Source: UBA8079 sp965205535 (GTDB lineage Bacteria > Pseudomonadota > Alphaproteobacteria > UBA6615). Taken from it: a stretch of DNA of 64,000 nt. The DNA is taken from the NCBI GenBank assembly GCA_965205535.1, contig CBDBHH010000005.1, positions 3,224,001 through 3,288,000 of the forward strand, given 5' to 3'. Positions 9,499 through 17,607 of this stretch are shown here, one piece after another (positions within the stretch are counted from its first letter, which is position 1; the number at the start of each line of letters is the position of its first letter). The position numbers were made by a program, and so were the translations under genes. The notes under the pieces were generated by a model, which did not search any database, had not been told where the DNA came from, and worked only from the letters and a program-made list of their open reading frames with translations.

Positions 9499-10863
9499 TT
9501 GGGAACCAATGAGTATTCAGTGACGGATGAATCCGGCGCGCTGCCAACGCGGACGTTGGTGCTGCAGCCTGTTCTTCGCAGTCCCGCCGACGTCCATCAG
9601 GGTCGCAGCGCGGACACGTTGCTCGAAGAGACGGCGGGCCTTGCGCGTGCGATCGCGCTGGATATTGTCAGCATGCGTGCCGTACCGCTGAACCGCCCGC
9701 GTCCTGCGACGTTATTCGGGGGCGGTGTGGTGGAGGAAGTTCATGCGCGCATCGACGCCGATGAAATAGGGCTCGTGATCGTCGGTGGGCCGCTGACGCC
9801 CGTCCAGCAGCGAAATCTGGAACGCGCCTGGAAATGCAAAGTCATCGACCGAACCGGACTAATTCTCGAGATTTTCGGTGCGCGGGCGCGAACACGCGAA
9901 GGTCAGCTGCAAGTGGAGTTGGCTGCGCTCAGCTATCAACGCAGCCGGCTCGTGCGCTCCTGGACCCATCTCGAGCGTCAACGCGGCGGGTTCGGTTTTG
10001 TTGGTGGTCCCGGCGAAAGTCAGATCGAGATCGATCGACGTTTGATCGATGACCGGATTGCCCGTCTGAAGCGTGAACTGGAACAGGTGAGACGCACCCG
10101 CGGGCTGCATCGGCGCGCTCGCGCGCGCGTGCCATATCCGTTGATCGCCCTTGCGGGCTACACCAATGCCGGCAAATCAACACTTTTCAACCGGATCACG
10201 GATGCGGAGGTATATGCCGAAGATATGCTTTTCGCGACACTCGATCCCACAATGCGGCAACTTGAACTGCCATCGGGCCGGACCGCGATACTGTCCGATA
10301 CAGTTGGGTTCATCTCGGATCTGCCAACGGACCTGGTCGCGGCCTTTCGCGCCACGTTGGAGGAAGTCACAGCAGCAGATGTGATCGTACATGTCCGTGA
10401 TTGCGCGGATCCCGATAGCGATGCGCAGCAACAGGATGTTGAAACCATCCTGGCCAACCTGCTCGCCGGTGTAGAGCGCGGGCCCGATGATGACAGTGAC
10501 AAGAAGGGACCGCCTGCACAGTTGGAAATTCTCAACAAGATCGATCTGGTCGACGCCGACGAGCACGCGTTCCTGGCCGACCGGGCGCGTCATAGCGATG
10601 ATGTCGTGATGCTGTCGGCGGAAACCGGAGAAGGTTGCACGGAACTCCTGGCGCGGCTGGATGCCATTCTTGCCGCAGACGAAAGCGTTGAGACGTTTGA
10701 AGTTTCGTTTGCGGACGGTGCGGCGCTTGCCTGGCTGTATGAAAAGGGCGAGGTCATCGAGCGCGATGACAACGGCGCGAACACGCGTATTACGGTGCGG
10801 CTGGCGCCGCGCGACGTCGCGCGGTTCCAAAGGCGTCTCGCGCAAGGAGCTGTTCCGGAATGA
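9499..10863 (+). CDS. hflX: Ribosome-associated GTPase HflX
   Basis: HflX is a GTPase that binds the 50S subunit and rescues or splits stalled ribosomes. The 454-aa protein has the N-terminal glycine-rich HflX domain (RPATLFGGGVVEEV, and GGFGFVGGPGESQIEIDRR just before the helical linker). The G domain follows: G1 ALAGYTNAGKSTLFN, G3 DTVGFISDLP, G4 NKID. The start is uncertain. TTG 9499 and GTG 9520 are both in frame and neither has a good ribosome-binding site; the widest is given. The stop overlaps the next ATG by 4 nt (ATGA). Confidence 0.95.
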   Translation: MGTNEYSVTDESGALPTRTLVLQPVLRSPADVHQGRSADTLLEETAGLARAIALDIVSMRAVPLNRPRPATLFGGGVVEEVHARIDADEIGLVIVGGPLTPVQQRNLERAWKCKVIDRTGLILEIFGARARTREGQLQVELAALSYQRSRLVRSWTHLERQRGGFGFVGGPGESQIEIDRRLIDDRIARLKRELEQVRRTRGLHRRARARVPYPLIALAGYTNAGKSTLFNRITDAEVYAEDMLFATLDPTMRQLELPSGRTAILSDTVGFISDLPTDLVAAFRATLEEVTAADVIVHVRDCADPDSDAQQQDVETILANLLAGVERGPDDDSDKKGPPAQLEILNKIDLVDADEHAFLADRARHSDDVVMLSAETGEGCTELLARLDAILAADESVETFEVSFADGAALAWLYEKGEVIERDDNGANTRITVRLAPRDVARFQRRLAQGAVPE

Positions 10864-11663
10864 ACCCGTCACGACCAGACATGGACAGGGTCGCAGAACT
10901 GATCGCGACGGCGGCGGCAGAGCTGATATTGCCCCGCTTTCGCGCTCTCAAGGACGGGGACATCGACGAAAAAGATGGCGGGGAACTGGTCACCATCGCG
11001 GATATCGAGACCGAGGCATGGCTGACGCAACGACTGCCGGAACTGGCGCCGGGCAGCACGGTCGTTGGCGAAGAGGCGGTGTTTGCCGACAAATCTGTGT
11101 TCGACCGCTTGTCGGCGAATGATCCTGTCTGGGTTATCGACCCCGTGGACGGCACCTGGAATTTTGCCAACGGCCGTTCGACATTCGCGGTCATCGTGGC
11201 CTACGTCATCGGCGGCCGGGTCGAGGCGGGCTGGATCTATGAACCGGTGTCCGAAACGCTTGCGGTTGGTGCGCGGGGCGAAGGCGTGCACCTTGACGGT
11301 CGGTCTATCGTGCTTGGGCAAGAGGAAACGGAGGTCGACTTTGTCGGCACCGCTGCGCGATATCTACGCGAGCGCGCGGAACAGGCAACAGAGACGGTCC
11401 GGGAAGTATTCCCACCGCGCTGTGCCGGCCACGAGTATGTCCAGATTCTGTCGGGCGAACGGGCCTTCTCTGCCTATACGAAACTCCTGCCATGGGATCA
11501 CGCTGCAGGATTCTTCCTCGTTCGAGAGGCAGGTGGACACAATGCGCTGCTGGATGGTCGCCCATATGATCTGACGCGACCGAAAGGCGATATGCTGACG
11601 GCGCGCAGCCACGATGTGTGGCAAAAAATACAATCGGTAATGGCCCCGGACGAAAGCGCCTAG
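10860..11663 (+). CDS. Inositol monophosphatase family protein
   Basis: This is a Mg-dependent, Li-sensitive-type sugar or inositol phosphate phosphatase of the IMPase/FBPase superfamily. The 267-aa protein has both family signatures: GEEA followed by WVIDPVDGTWNFANG (metal-binding Asp residues), and the C-terminal WDHAAG with a following GG. Related enzymes hydrolyse inositol phosphate, histidinol phosphate or 3'-phosphoadenosine 5'-phosphate (CysQ). A role on PAP would fit the adjacent sulfotransferase, which would release PAP, but that is only inference. AAGGAG precedes the ATG, which overlaps the hflX stop. Its TAG stop lies inside a CTAG shared with the convergent sulfotransferase gene. 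Confidence 0.9.
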   Translation: MNPSRPDMDRVAELIATAAAELILPRFRALKDGDIDEKDGGELVTIADIETEAWLTQRLPELAPGSTVVGEEAVFADKSVFDRLSANDPVWVIDPVDGTWNFANGRSTFAVIVAYVIGGRVEAGWIYEPVSETLAVGARGEGVHLDGRSIVLGQEETEVDFVGTAARYLRERAEQATETVREVFPPRCAGHEYVQILSGERAFSAYTKLLPWDHAAGFFLVREAGGHNALLDGRPYDLTRPKGDMLTARSHDVWQKIQSVMAPDESA

Positions 11664-13762
11664 TCCGCACCCTCGGCGGGTGTTGAGAGTGCTGCCAACA
11701 GCGGTTCGAGCTGTGCCTCATAGGGCCGCCAGCGTTCGATTGACGAACGATAGATCGGTTGGCGCACCTGCGCGTTGCTTCGCGTTTTCACGTTTCGGGA
11801 CGTTTTGTGAAACTCAAGGCATTGAGCCTCCCAGTCGAGATCACAGAAGTTCACCATCCGGCGCGACCATTCCTCCTGGTCGTCGACCATATCCTCGTAG
11901 TTCACATCAAGAATGCGACCGGGCAGTACCGCGTGCCAGTGCGCCATCAAACGTTCGTACTGACGGTAGTAACGCCCCAGGTTGGTCAGGTCGTAGGAAT
12001 AGGGGTGGCTGCCGACGAAATCTCCGAAGAATATGGACATGCAGGTGTCGCGCGGATCGCGCCGGCAATGAATAATCTTTGCATTGGGAAAAAGCGTGGC
12101 GATCAGGCCGACATGATGAAAATTGCCGGGCATCTTGTCGGTGATCCGCGCGGCATGGGGATGCGCACGCTTCAGGACGCCGAGAAAGCGCTCGGCGATA
12201 TCCTTGCTGTTGCCGCCGGATAACCCCTCGATACAGGCCGGGTAGGGACGGCTGTCGTTCAGGTTTTCGGACAACCTGTCGGCGAGCTGGAGCATTTCCT
12301 CGCGCTCCCCGGATCCATGCACACGCGAGTGACTGGCAAGAATCTGTTCGACCAGGGACGTCCCCGAACGCGGCATCCCGAGAATGAAAACGGGCACATC
12401 GGATGGATGGCCCCAATTCTCTGCGCGTTCGAAATGTCGACGGTCGAAACTACTGATCAGATCGTCGATGTGCCCGGCATAAGCGCGGATGTCGAAGACG
12501 ACGTCCTTGAGCAGATTTGCATTGCGGTAATGATCGAACGCGTCGGCATAGGCTTTCACGTTGTGGCAGCTCGCCCCGGCAGCGATGTGGAGGACGGCGC
12601 GGCGCTTCGGAGGTGCGGACTCGTCCTCGATGGCAGATATCAGGCCGCCAAACTGGGCATCGCCAGGGGCGAGGTCCTTCAGGTTGGCAAGCTCGCGCAA
12701 TGCGCCGGCGTGACCGGGAGACAGCGCGATGGTTCGACGGAGCCACCGCTTGGCATCTGACACATCACCGGCATCGATGAGCGCGCGGGCGCGGCCGTAA
12801 TGCGCTTCGAGCGAGGCTGGTTGGCGTTCGAGAACGGCGCCGAAATCTGCGATCGAACGCCGGCTTTGGCCTGCCCGATATCGTGCCCAACCCAGCAGAA
12901 GGAGTGGCCTGGTTGTTTCCGGGTTTTGCAGATGGGCGTCTTCGAGTAGCGCCAAGGCCTCTTCGTGGCGCGCGATCCGGCTCAGCAGGCGACCGTAATC
13001 GCACCTGACTTCGAGACTTTGAGGTGCGATTTCGTGTGCCCGTTCCAGATAGTCGAGCGCCAGCAGAAAATTTTCTGCATCAAATGCGTGGCGGCCCAGT
13101 GCGACGAGGGGGCGGGGATCGTCCGGGGCTGCACGCTGCGCCCGTTCCAGCGCAGCGAAGGCGGCATTGGGATCATTCCGTTTCGTAAGCCACCGGGCCA
13201 TTGTCATTGAAGAACGAAATTCCCGCGATGACCCCGCACCGGGAATTGTTTGAAAGTATGCGGCAATGTTCGCCGCACGGGTCAGGAGGTTTCGATTGAC
13301 GTATCGACCCGTGTTTCGTCGCAATAAACGTAACGCAATCCGCTGGAGTTGGGCCGCCTCGGCGCGATCCCCCTTCGCCGAGTAGGTGCTTGCAAGCCCG
13401 AATGCGGCTTCATGCGAACGCGGGTCGAGTATCCAGGCATCGCGGAACTGCTGGTTGGCAGCATCGTAATCTTCCAGGCGTCGCTGGGTTTGGCCAAGTG
13501 CGACCCGGTATGGAGCGAACCCACGTCGCATATCGACGGCGCGCGACAGATAGGTGTGTGCGCTGTCGGCATCGCCGTTACGTAGCGCCGTCACCCCGAA
13601 AAGAAACCATGCATCGGGTTGATCTGGATGGGTGTCGATGAGCGACTGACAGGTTTCCTGTGCGTCGTCGAGGCGACCGCCGCGCACAGCCTCTCGCGCC
13701 CGCTCGAGCAGCTCGTTCAATCCCGGACTTCCGGCACTTCCATCGAGAACACTCATATCCAT
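11660..13762 (-). CDS. TPR-repeat sulfotransferase
   Basis: This 700-aa protein fuses an N-terminal array of tetratricopeptide repeats (about residues 1-430) to a C-terminal PAPS-dependent sulfotransferase domain. The latter shows the 5'-phosphosulfate loop ILGMPRSGTSLVEQIL and the 3'-phosphate-binding strand IIHCRRDPRDTCMSIFF. It would transfer sulfate from PAPS to an unknown acceptor, with the TPR part probably binding it. I chose ATG 13762 because GGGGAG lies 8 nt upstream; an earlier in-frame ATG at 13780 lacks a site. It has no signal peptide. The gene is convergent with the IMPase-family gene, their stop codons overlapping in one CTAG. It interrupts the usual hflX-mazG neighbourhood. 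Confidence 0.88.
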   Translation of the reverse strand: MDMSVLDGSAGSPGLNELLERAREAVRGGRLDDAQETCQSLIDTHPDQPDAWFLFGVTALRNGDADSAHTYLSRAVDMRRGFAPYRVALGQTQRRLEDYDAANQQFRDAWILDPRSHEAAFGLASTYSAKGDRAEAAQLQRIALRLLRRNTGRYVNRNLLTRAANIAAYFQTIPGAGSSREFRSSMTMARWLTKRNDPNAAFAALERAQRAAPDDPRPLVALGRHAFDAENFLLALDYLERAHEIAPQSLEVRCDYGRLLSRIARHEEALALLEDAHLQNPETTRPLLLLGWARYRAGQSRRSIADFGAVLERQPASLEAHYGRARALIDAGDVSDAKRWLRRTIALSPGHAGALRELANLKDLAPGDAQFGGLISAIEDESAPPKRRAVLHIAAGASCHNVKAYADAFDHYRNANLLKDVVFDIRAYAGHIDDLISSFDRRHFERAENWGHPSDVPVFILGMPRSGTSLVEQILASHSRVHGSGEREEMLQLADRLSENLNDSRPYPACIEGLSGGNSKDIAERFLGVLKRAHPHAARITDKMPGNFHHVGLIATLFPNAKIIHCRRDPRDTCMSIFFGDFVGSHPYSYDLTNLGRYYRQYERLMAHWHAVLPGRILDVNYEDMVDDQEEWSRRMVNFCDLDWEAQCLEFHKTSRNVKTRSNAQVRQPIYRSSIERWRPYEAQLEPLLAALSTPAEGAD

Positions 13763-13895
13763 CGATATTCTCCCCGCCATTCATGGTGCACGCGCTTGGT
13801 GCGCATGGTTTGCATCGCGGGTCGAATATAGGAAAACGAGATTAATACGCTTTTGATTTTGCGTTGGATTTTAAGGGATTAGCTGAAATATCAGC

Positions 13896-14699
13896 TCACA
13901 AGCCAAGCTTCTTTGCCTGCAGCCAGCGTTCTTCCAATACATCCAATCCGACCTTTCCCAGGTCATCACCATCCTCGCGGATCGACGTTTCGACATGGCG
14001 GAATCTGCGTTCGAATTTCGCGTTGGTGCCGCGCAGGCAATCTTCCGGATCGAGTTTCAGGTGCCGGGCAAGATTGACGCAAGAGAACAAAAGGTCGCCC
14101 ATCTCGTCTGCCAGTCTTTCGAGACTTCCGTTACTGGAAATTTCGGCTTTTAACTCTCCGAGTTCCTCTTCGAGCTTCTCGATGACAGGGACGATGTCCT
14201 CCCAGTCGAAGCCACCGCGTGCGGCGCGTTTTTGAAGTTTCTCAGCGCGGGTGAGGGCGGGCAGGGCGATCGGAATATCATCCAGCAGGCTGGCTTCCTC
14301 GCCTTTGGCTCGTGATTTATCGGCGCGTTCGTTTGCTTTCTGGGATTCCCAACTGTCTCGCAGGCTCGTGTCCGGGTTGTGATTCTCGGTGTCGAACACG
14401 TGGGGGTGACGGCGCACCAGCTTGTCGGCGATGGCGCCGGCAACGTCTTCGAAGTCGAAGGATTTCTCCTCTTCGGCCATGCGCGCGTGGAAAACCACCT
14501 GAAGCAAAAGGTCGCCCAGTTCCTCGCGCAGGCTCTCGCGATCATCGCGTTCGATCGCGTCAGCAACTTCGTAGGCTTCTTCGATCGTATAGGGCGCAAT
14601 CGATTTGAAATCCTGGGCCACGTCCCAGGGGCAGCCGTCGGTCGGATGGCGAAGTTGCGCCATGATCTCGTTGAGCCGATCGATGTTCCGGGTCGTCAT
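13896..14699 (-). CDS. mazG: Nucleoside triphosphate pyrophosphohydrolase MazG
   Basis: MazG hydrolyses (d)NTPs to monophosphates and pyrophosphate, a house-cleaning and stringent-response function. The 267-aa protein contains two MazG domains with the metal-binding pattern EExxE...D: ELGDLLLQVVFHARMAEE in the first and ELGELKAEI...DEMGDLLFSCVN in the second. The start of the first domain, LRHPTDGCPWDVAQDF, is the classical family opening. The length matches E. coli-type MazG. A small hairpin (AGCTGA, loop AATA, TCAGCT; 13881-13896) overlaps the stop codon but lacks a T-run. Confidence 0.95.
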   Translation of the reverse strand: MTTRNIDRLNEIMAQLRHPTDGCPWDVAQDFKSIAPYTIEEAYEVADAIERDDRESLREELGDLLLQVVFHARMAEEEKSFDFEDVAGAIADKLVRRHPHVFDTENHNPDTSLRDSWESQKANERADKSRAKGEEASLLDDIPIALPALTRAEKLQKRAARGGFDWEDIVPVIEKLEEELGELKAEISSNGSLERLADEMGDLLFSCVNLARHLKLDPEDCLRGTNAKFERRFRHVETSIREDGDDLGKVGLDVLEERWLQAKKLGL

Positions 14700-14761
14700 T
14701 CCAGCCTCCGCTTAAACAGGGAGGCGGAGCCTAGAGGGTGCGGAGAGTCGGTGGAATGGGC

Positions 14762-16351
14762 CTACTGGGCGAGCCGGAGATTCGTCAGCTCGTTACCGAT
14801 TTCGTGGAACACATCCTGCAACTCGTTATTCGACGGTGAGTCGAAGTAATGCGCCGGTGACGTGGCGCAATTCCGGTACAGATCCTGGGGCGCGTTGTTG
14901 TTCAAACGAAACGTGATCGCGAAGATGATGATGCCCTGGGTCTTCATGGCGTTGCAGACGGTGAGCATGCGGTTGTTGATCTCCGTCGTCGCGGCGCCGC
15001 CGTTTACAGTTCCGAGCCGACCTTCGCTGACACGCCCATAGGCCGTGTAGTCGGCGTCGGGATTGTTGGGCAGGCCGGTCGGCCAGTCGTACCACTGGTT
15101 CACGCCGTCGGTGAGCATGATGGCGACCTTGTCCATCAACGGCGTGTCGTAATCGAGCGGCAGTTCCGACGGCGTGGCGCCGCCCCACAACCCTTGCCAG
15201 GTCGGCGAAAGAACCCGCCAGCCCCAGGCGAGACCCAGGTTGGCCATGGTGCCGCCCCTGTGCCAGGGCTGCATATCGTCGATTGCGTCGTGCACGGTCG
15301 TCTTGGCACCGACCAGCGGCGTGATCGCGGGACCGCAACCGAGATTTGGACCCAGGCCGTTATTCTGCGCGCCATTGGCTTCGTTGATGTTGGCCCAGTC
15401 CCAGTCATTGTCGCCAGTCTGCGGCGTGTAGACGCCTGTGGTCGTGGGCCAATACTGGTGGGGAAAAGCCTCGGTCGTCGGTAGCGTGTCGGCTTGATCG
15501 AAGGGCGCGTCCCGGGCCTCCACACAACCCTTCCACTGGATCGCCGTCAGCGAGACCCAATCGGCGGGGTTGATGTCGGGTTGTGAGCCGACATTGGGCT
15601 GGAGCGCCTGGAAGGGCAGGTTGTTGAAGCTGGCGAAGTCGCCGGTGGCGTAGTTCGTGGCTGCCTCCCAGGTGGACGGCAGATAATCAGCAGGATCATA
15701 GGCGGCAAGCCATGCGGTCCGGCCCGCACCCACGTTGACGGTTGCGGCATAGGGAACGAGGGACACCCAGAAGTCGTTCACCGTCTCCTCTTCGCCATAC
15801 AAAATGTCGATCAGGTCATGGGCTGCCAGTTTCATGGCGTCCAACTTGCCACTGCTGCGCATGGAGCCGGTGTTGTCCATGATCAAGGCCAGTTCCATGC
15901 CGCGGACGGCGCGGTGAACAACCGTGCGGGCGCTGACCGAAATGTCATTGAAGCCGAGCACCTGCATGAAGGATGTAGGGATGTCCGCCGACGCCGTCAG
16001 GGTCAACAGCCCCTCGGTCTCGTCGGCATCGATCACCGGGCCGTCGACGGTTGCGCCCAGATAGCCGTCGGGGAAGTTGGCGTTGAAAAACTGCACGATG
16101 TCCGCATCGCGGTCGGGCTCCAGCATGGCGCGACCACCGGCCAGTCCGGCCGCATCGAGTGCCTGGTGGAGTTTCGTTTTCACCATGTAGCCGCGTGCGG
16201 CATCAGTCGCCAGGCCGACGAAACCCATTGTCGGGACAATGCCGACCGCCACGAAGGCGGCCACGGCACCGCGCCGGTCCGGCCAGAGGCGCAGGGCGCC
16301 GGCGAGGGCGTGTGACAGGTAATTGGATATCGACAGGGAGGGGCGTTTCAT
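14762..16351 (-). CDS. tadG: TadG-like pilus protein with von Willebrand factor A domain
   Basis: This is a 529-aa secreted or membrane-anchored protein of the tad locus. The N-terminus carries a TadE/TadG-type segment (DRRGAVAAFVAVGIVPTMGF), a type-IV-prepilin-like helix starting after a Gly. A VWA domain follows with MIDAS-type DNTGSMRSS near residue 155 and a late metal-site TDGVN. Such proteins are proposed pseudopilins or tip/anchoring factors for Flp pili. It is on the opposite strand, divergent from flp across a 362-nt AT-rich gap, so both can be controlled from that gap. ATG 16351 is chosen over an ATG at 16405 because the shorter form starts close to the transmembrane segment. Confidence 0.82.
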   Translation of the reverse strand: MKRPSLSISNYLSHALAGALRLWPDRRGAVAAFVAVGIVPTMGFVGLATDAARGYMVKTKLHQALDAAGLAGGRAMLEPDRDADIVQFFNANFPDGYLGATVDGPVIDADETEGLLTLTASADIPTSFMQVLGFNDISVSARTVVHRAVRGMELALIMDNTGSMRSSGKLDAMKLAAHDLIDILYGEEETVNDFWVSLVPYAATVNVGAGRTAWLAAYDPADYLPSTWEAATNYATGDFASFNNLPFQALQPNVGSQPDINPADWVSLTAIQWKGCVEARDAPFDQADTLPTTEAFPHQYWPTTTGVYTPQTGDNDWDWANINEANGAQNNGLGPNLGCGPAITPLVGAKTTVHDAIDDMQPWHRGGTMANLGLAWGWRVLSPTWQGLWGGATPSELPLDYDTPLMDKVAIMLTDGVNQWYDWPTGLPNNPDADYTAYGRVSEGRLGTVNGGAATTEINNRMLTVCNAMKTQGIIIFAITFRLNNNAPQDLYRNCATSPAHYFDSPSNNELQDVFHEIGNELTNLRLAQ

Positions 16352-16713
16352 GGTCACCGCGCGTTCGTTTCGGTGCGCCAATACTTGGCCTTTATGATGC
16401 TTCAATCAATTCGGATCGAATAAAGATGTTGATACTGGGAACTCAACTAAATCAAATAAAAACAACCACATAAAACGCATTCAAACTACCGGGATGTACA
16501 TCAAATAAATCGTTGAAATTTCACGTAGTTTTACTATAAAACAAAAACACTAATGAAACGTCATATGGCTTAATAATAACATTCATTACATACGTTCCGG
16601 TATTAGTAAAAAGCCGTTCGAATACATGAACTAGACATCGATTTTAAGACTTCCTTAAGACGTCCGGCGCGATGCTCCATCCCGTCACTTATGCGTCCAC
16701 AAGGAGATAATCG
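16352..16713. other. AT-rich divergent intergenic region between tadG-like gene and flp
   Basis: This 362-nt stretch has no credible gene and is much richer in A+T than its surroundings. It contains the CtrA-type box at 16644-16658 and many TAAA/TTAA tracts. It must contain the promoters of both the pilin operon and the reverse-strand VWA gene. I could not place a convincing -35/-10 pair or a sigma-54 -24/-12 site in it. Confidence 0.6.
16644..16658 (+). promoter_or_regulatory. Putative CtrA-binding site (TTAA-N7-TTAA) upstream of flp
   Basis: The sequence TTAAGACTTCCTTAA is an exact TTAA-N7-TTAA, the consensus half-site arrangement bound by the alphaproteobacterial cell-cycle regulator CtrA. 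It lies about 55 nt before the flp start codon. In Caulobacter the pilin gene pilA is a known CtrA target. Here binding is inferred from the motif and position only; the local A+T richness raises the chance of a random match. Confidence 0.5.
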
Positions 16714-16983
16714 ATGTACCAAACTCTCAAGAATCTATCCCGCGATGAGTCGGGTGCCACAGCCATCGAGTACGGCCTGATTGCCGCGCTCGTGTCGGTG
16801 GCCTCGATCGGTGCCCTGACGTTGATGGGCGGCTCGCTGGACACGATGTTCACGGCCGTATCCGGTCGTCTCGACACCGCGGTAGCAAATATGCCGGCCG
16901 GCGCAGGTTCGGGCGGCGGAACTGGCGGCGGTACCGGTGGTGGTACTGGCGGCGGCACGGGTGGCGGTACGGGTAGCCCGTAA
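16714..16983 (+). CDS. flp: Flp/Fap-type pilin with glycine-threonine repeat tail
   Basis: This is the major subunit of the tight-adherence pilus. The 89-aa prepilin has a short leader ending in Gly, and the mature part begins ATAIEYGLIAALVSVASIG. The Glu and Tyr at +5/+6 are the Flp hallmark. CpaA should cleave after that Gly (RDESG/ATAIEY). The C-terminus is unusual: after about 65 residues it becomes five GGGT units followed by GSP, encoded by 12-nt repeats (16912-16971). AAGGAG lies 8 nt upstream of ATG 16714. A strong hairpin follows the stop codon. Confidence 0.93.
   Translation: MYQTLKNLSRDESGATAIEYGLIAALVSVASIGALTLMGGSLDTMFTAVSGRLDTAVANMPAGAGSGGGTGGGTGGGTGGGTGGGTGSP
16912..16971 (+). 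repeat. Five tandem 12-nt repeats inside flp
   Basis: Five imperfect copies of a GGN-GGN-GGN-ACN unit encode GGGT five times at the end of the pilin. The copies differ mainly at third codon positions, so the repeat is under protein-level constraint or is old. Because the unit is a multiple of 3 nt, copy-number change would alter tail length without frameshift. Confidence 0.9.
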
Positions 16984-17001
16984 ACAACACACAAGTGGAA
17001 G

Positions 17002-17032
17002 GGCGGACGGTGCCAGGCAGGCGCCGTCCGCC
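17002..17032 (+). promoter_or_regulatory. Strong RNA hairpin between flp and cpaA
   Basis: GGCGGACGGTGCC (17002-17014) pairs with GGCGCCGTCCGCC (17020-17032) across a 5-nt loop, giving 13 base pairs with one G-U. No T-run follows, so it is not a classical intrinsic terminator. A stem like this just after a pilin gene is expected to stabilise the pilin mRNA or reduce read-through into the assembly genes. That role is inference. Confidence 0.6.
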
Positions 17033-17073
17033 ACTCACTCCCGAATTATTCGACGGAATCCGGACACATCGAC

Positions 17074-17607
17074 ATGACGTCATTTTTTTCGCTCCAGATC
17101 CTCCTCCTCCTGACCCTCCTGGGGTTGGCAGGGACCGCTGCCATCACAGATTTGCGCAGCTACCGCATACCCAACAGCGTGAGCCTGGCGATCGCCGCCG
17201 GGTTCCCCATTTTTGTCCTCACCGGCGGCGGAGATTTCCGTAGTGGTCTGTTTGCCGGCGCCCTGGTCTTCGCGATTGGTGTCTTTCTCTATTCGCGCGA
17301 CTGGATGGGCGGGGGCGACGTGAAGCTGCTCGCCGCGCTCAGTCTTTGGGCCGGGACGGAACTCGTCCTGCCCATGGTCGTCATCATCACGCTGACCGGC
17401 GGAATCATGAGTTTCGCCGAATGGTTCCGCATCGGCGGATTCAACCGACTGCTGGCCCGCCATATTCCGACGATGGATGGATCGATCGCCGTGCCGGCAG
17501 CTCGTGACAGGGCAGTTGTTCCGTATGCCGCGGCAATCCTGGCCGGTGCGCTGTACGTCGCCGTGTCCCATGCGGTCATTCTCTTCGGCTCCCTGGAGGC
17601 ATTCTGA
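17074..17607 (+). CDS. cpaA: Prepilin peptidase CpaA/TadV (A24 family)
   Basis: CpaA is the membrane aspartic peptidase that removes the Flp prepilin leader. The 177-aa protein is hydrophobic with several membrane helices. It has both catalytic aspartates in typical settings: AITDLRSYRIPN near residue 26 and GGGDVKLLAAL near residue 75 (GxGD motif). It is the short form without an N-terminal methylase domain, as expected for CpaA/TadV. Its TGA stop overlaps the cpaB ATG at 17607. Confidence 0.93.
   Translation: MTSFFSLQILLLLTLLGLAGTAAITDLRSYRIPNSVSLAIAAGFPIFVLTGGGDFRSGLFAGALVFAIGVFLYSRDWMGGGDVKLLAALSLWAGTELVLPMVVIITLTGGIMSFAEWFRIGGFNRLLARHIPTMDGSIAVPAARDRAVVPYAAAILAGALYVAVSHAVILFGSLEAF

Noticed and set aside
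16912..16971. CRISPR-like short repeats
   Set aside because: Contiguous 12-nt codon repeats without spacers inside the pilin gene; no CRISPR array or cas gene was seen anywhere in the window.
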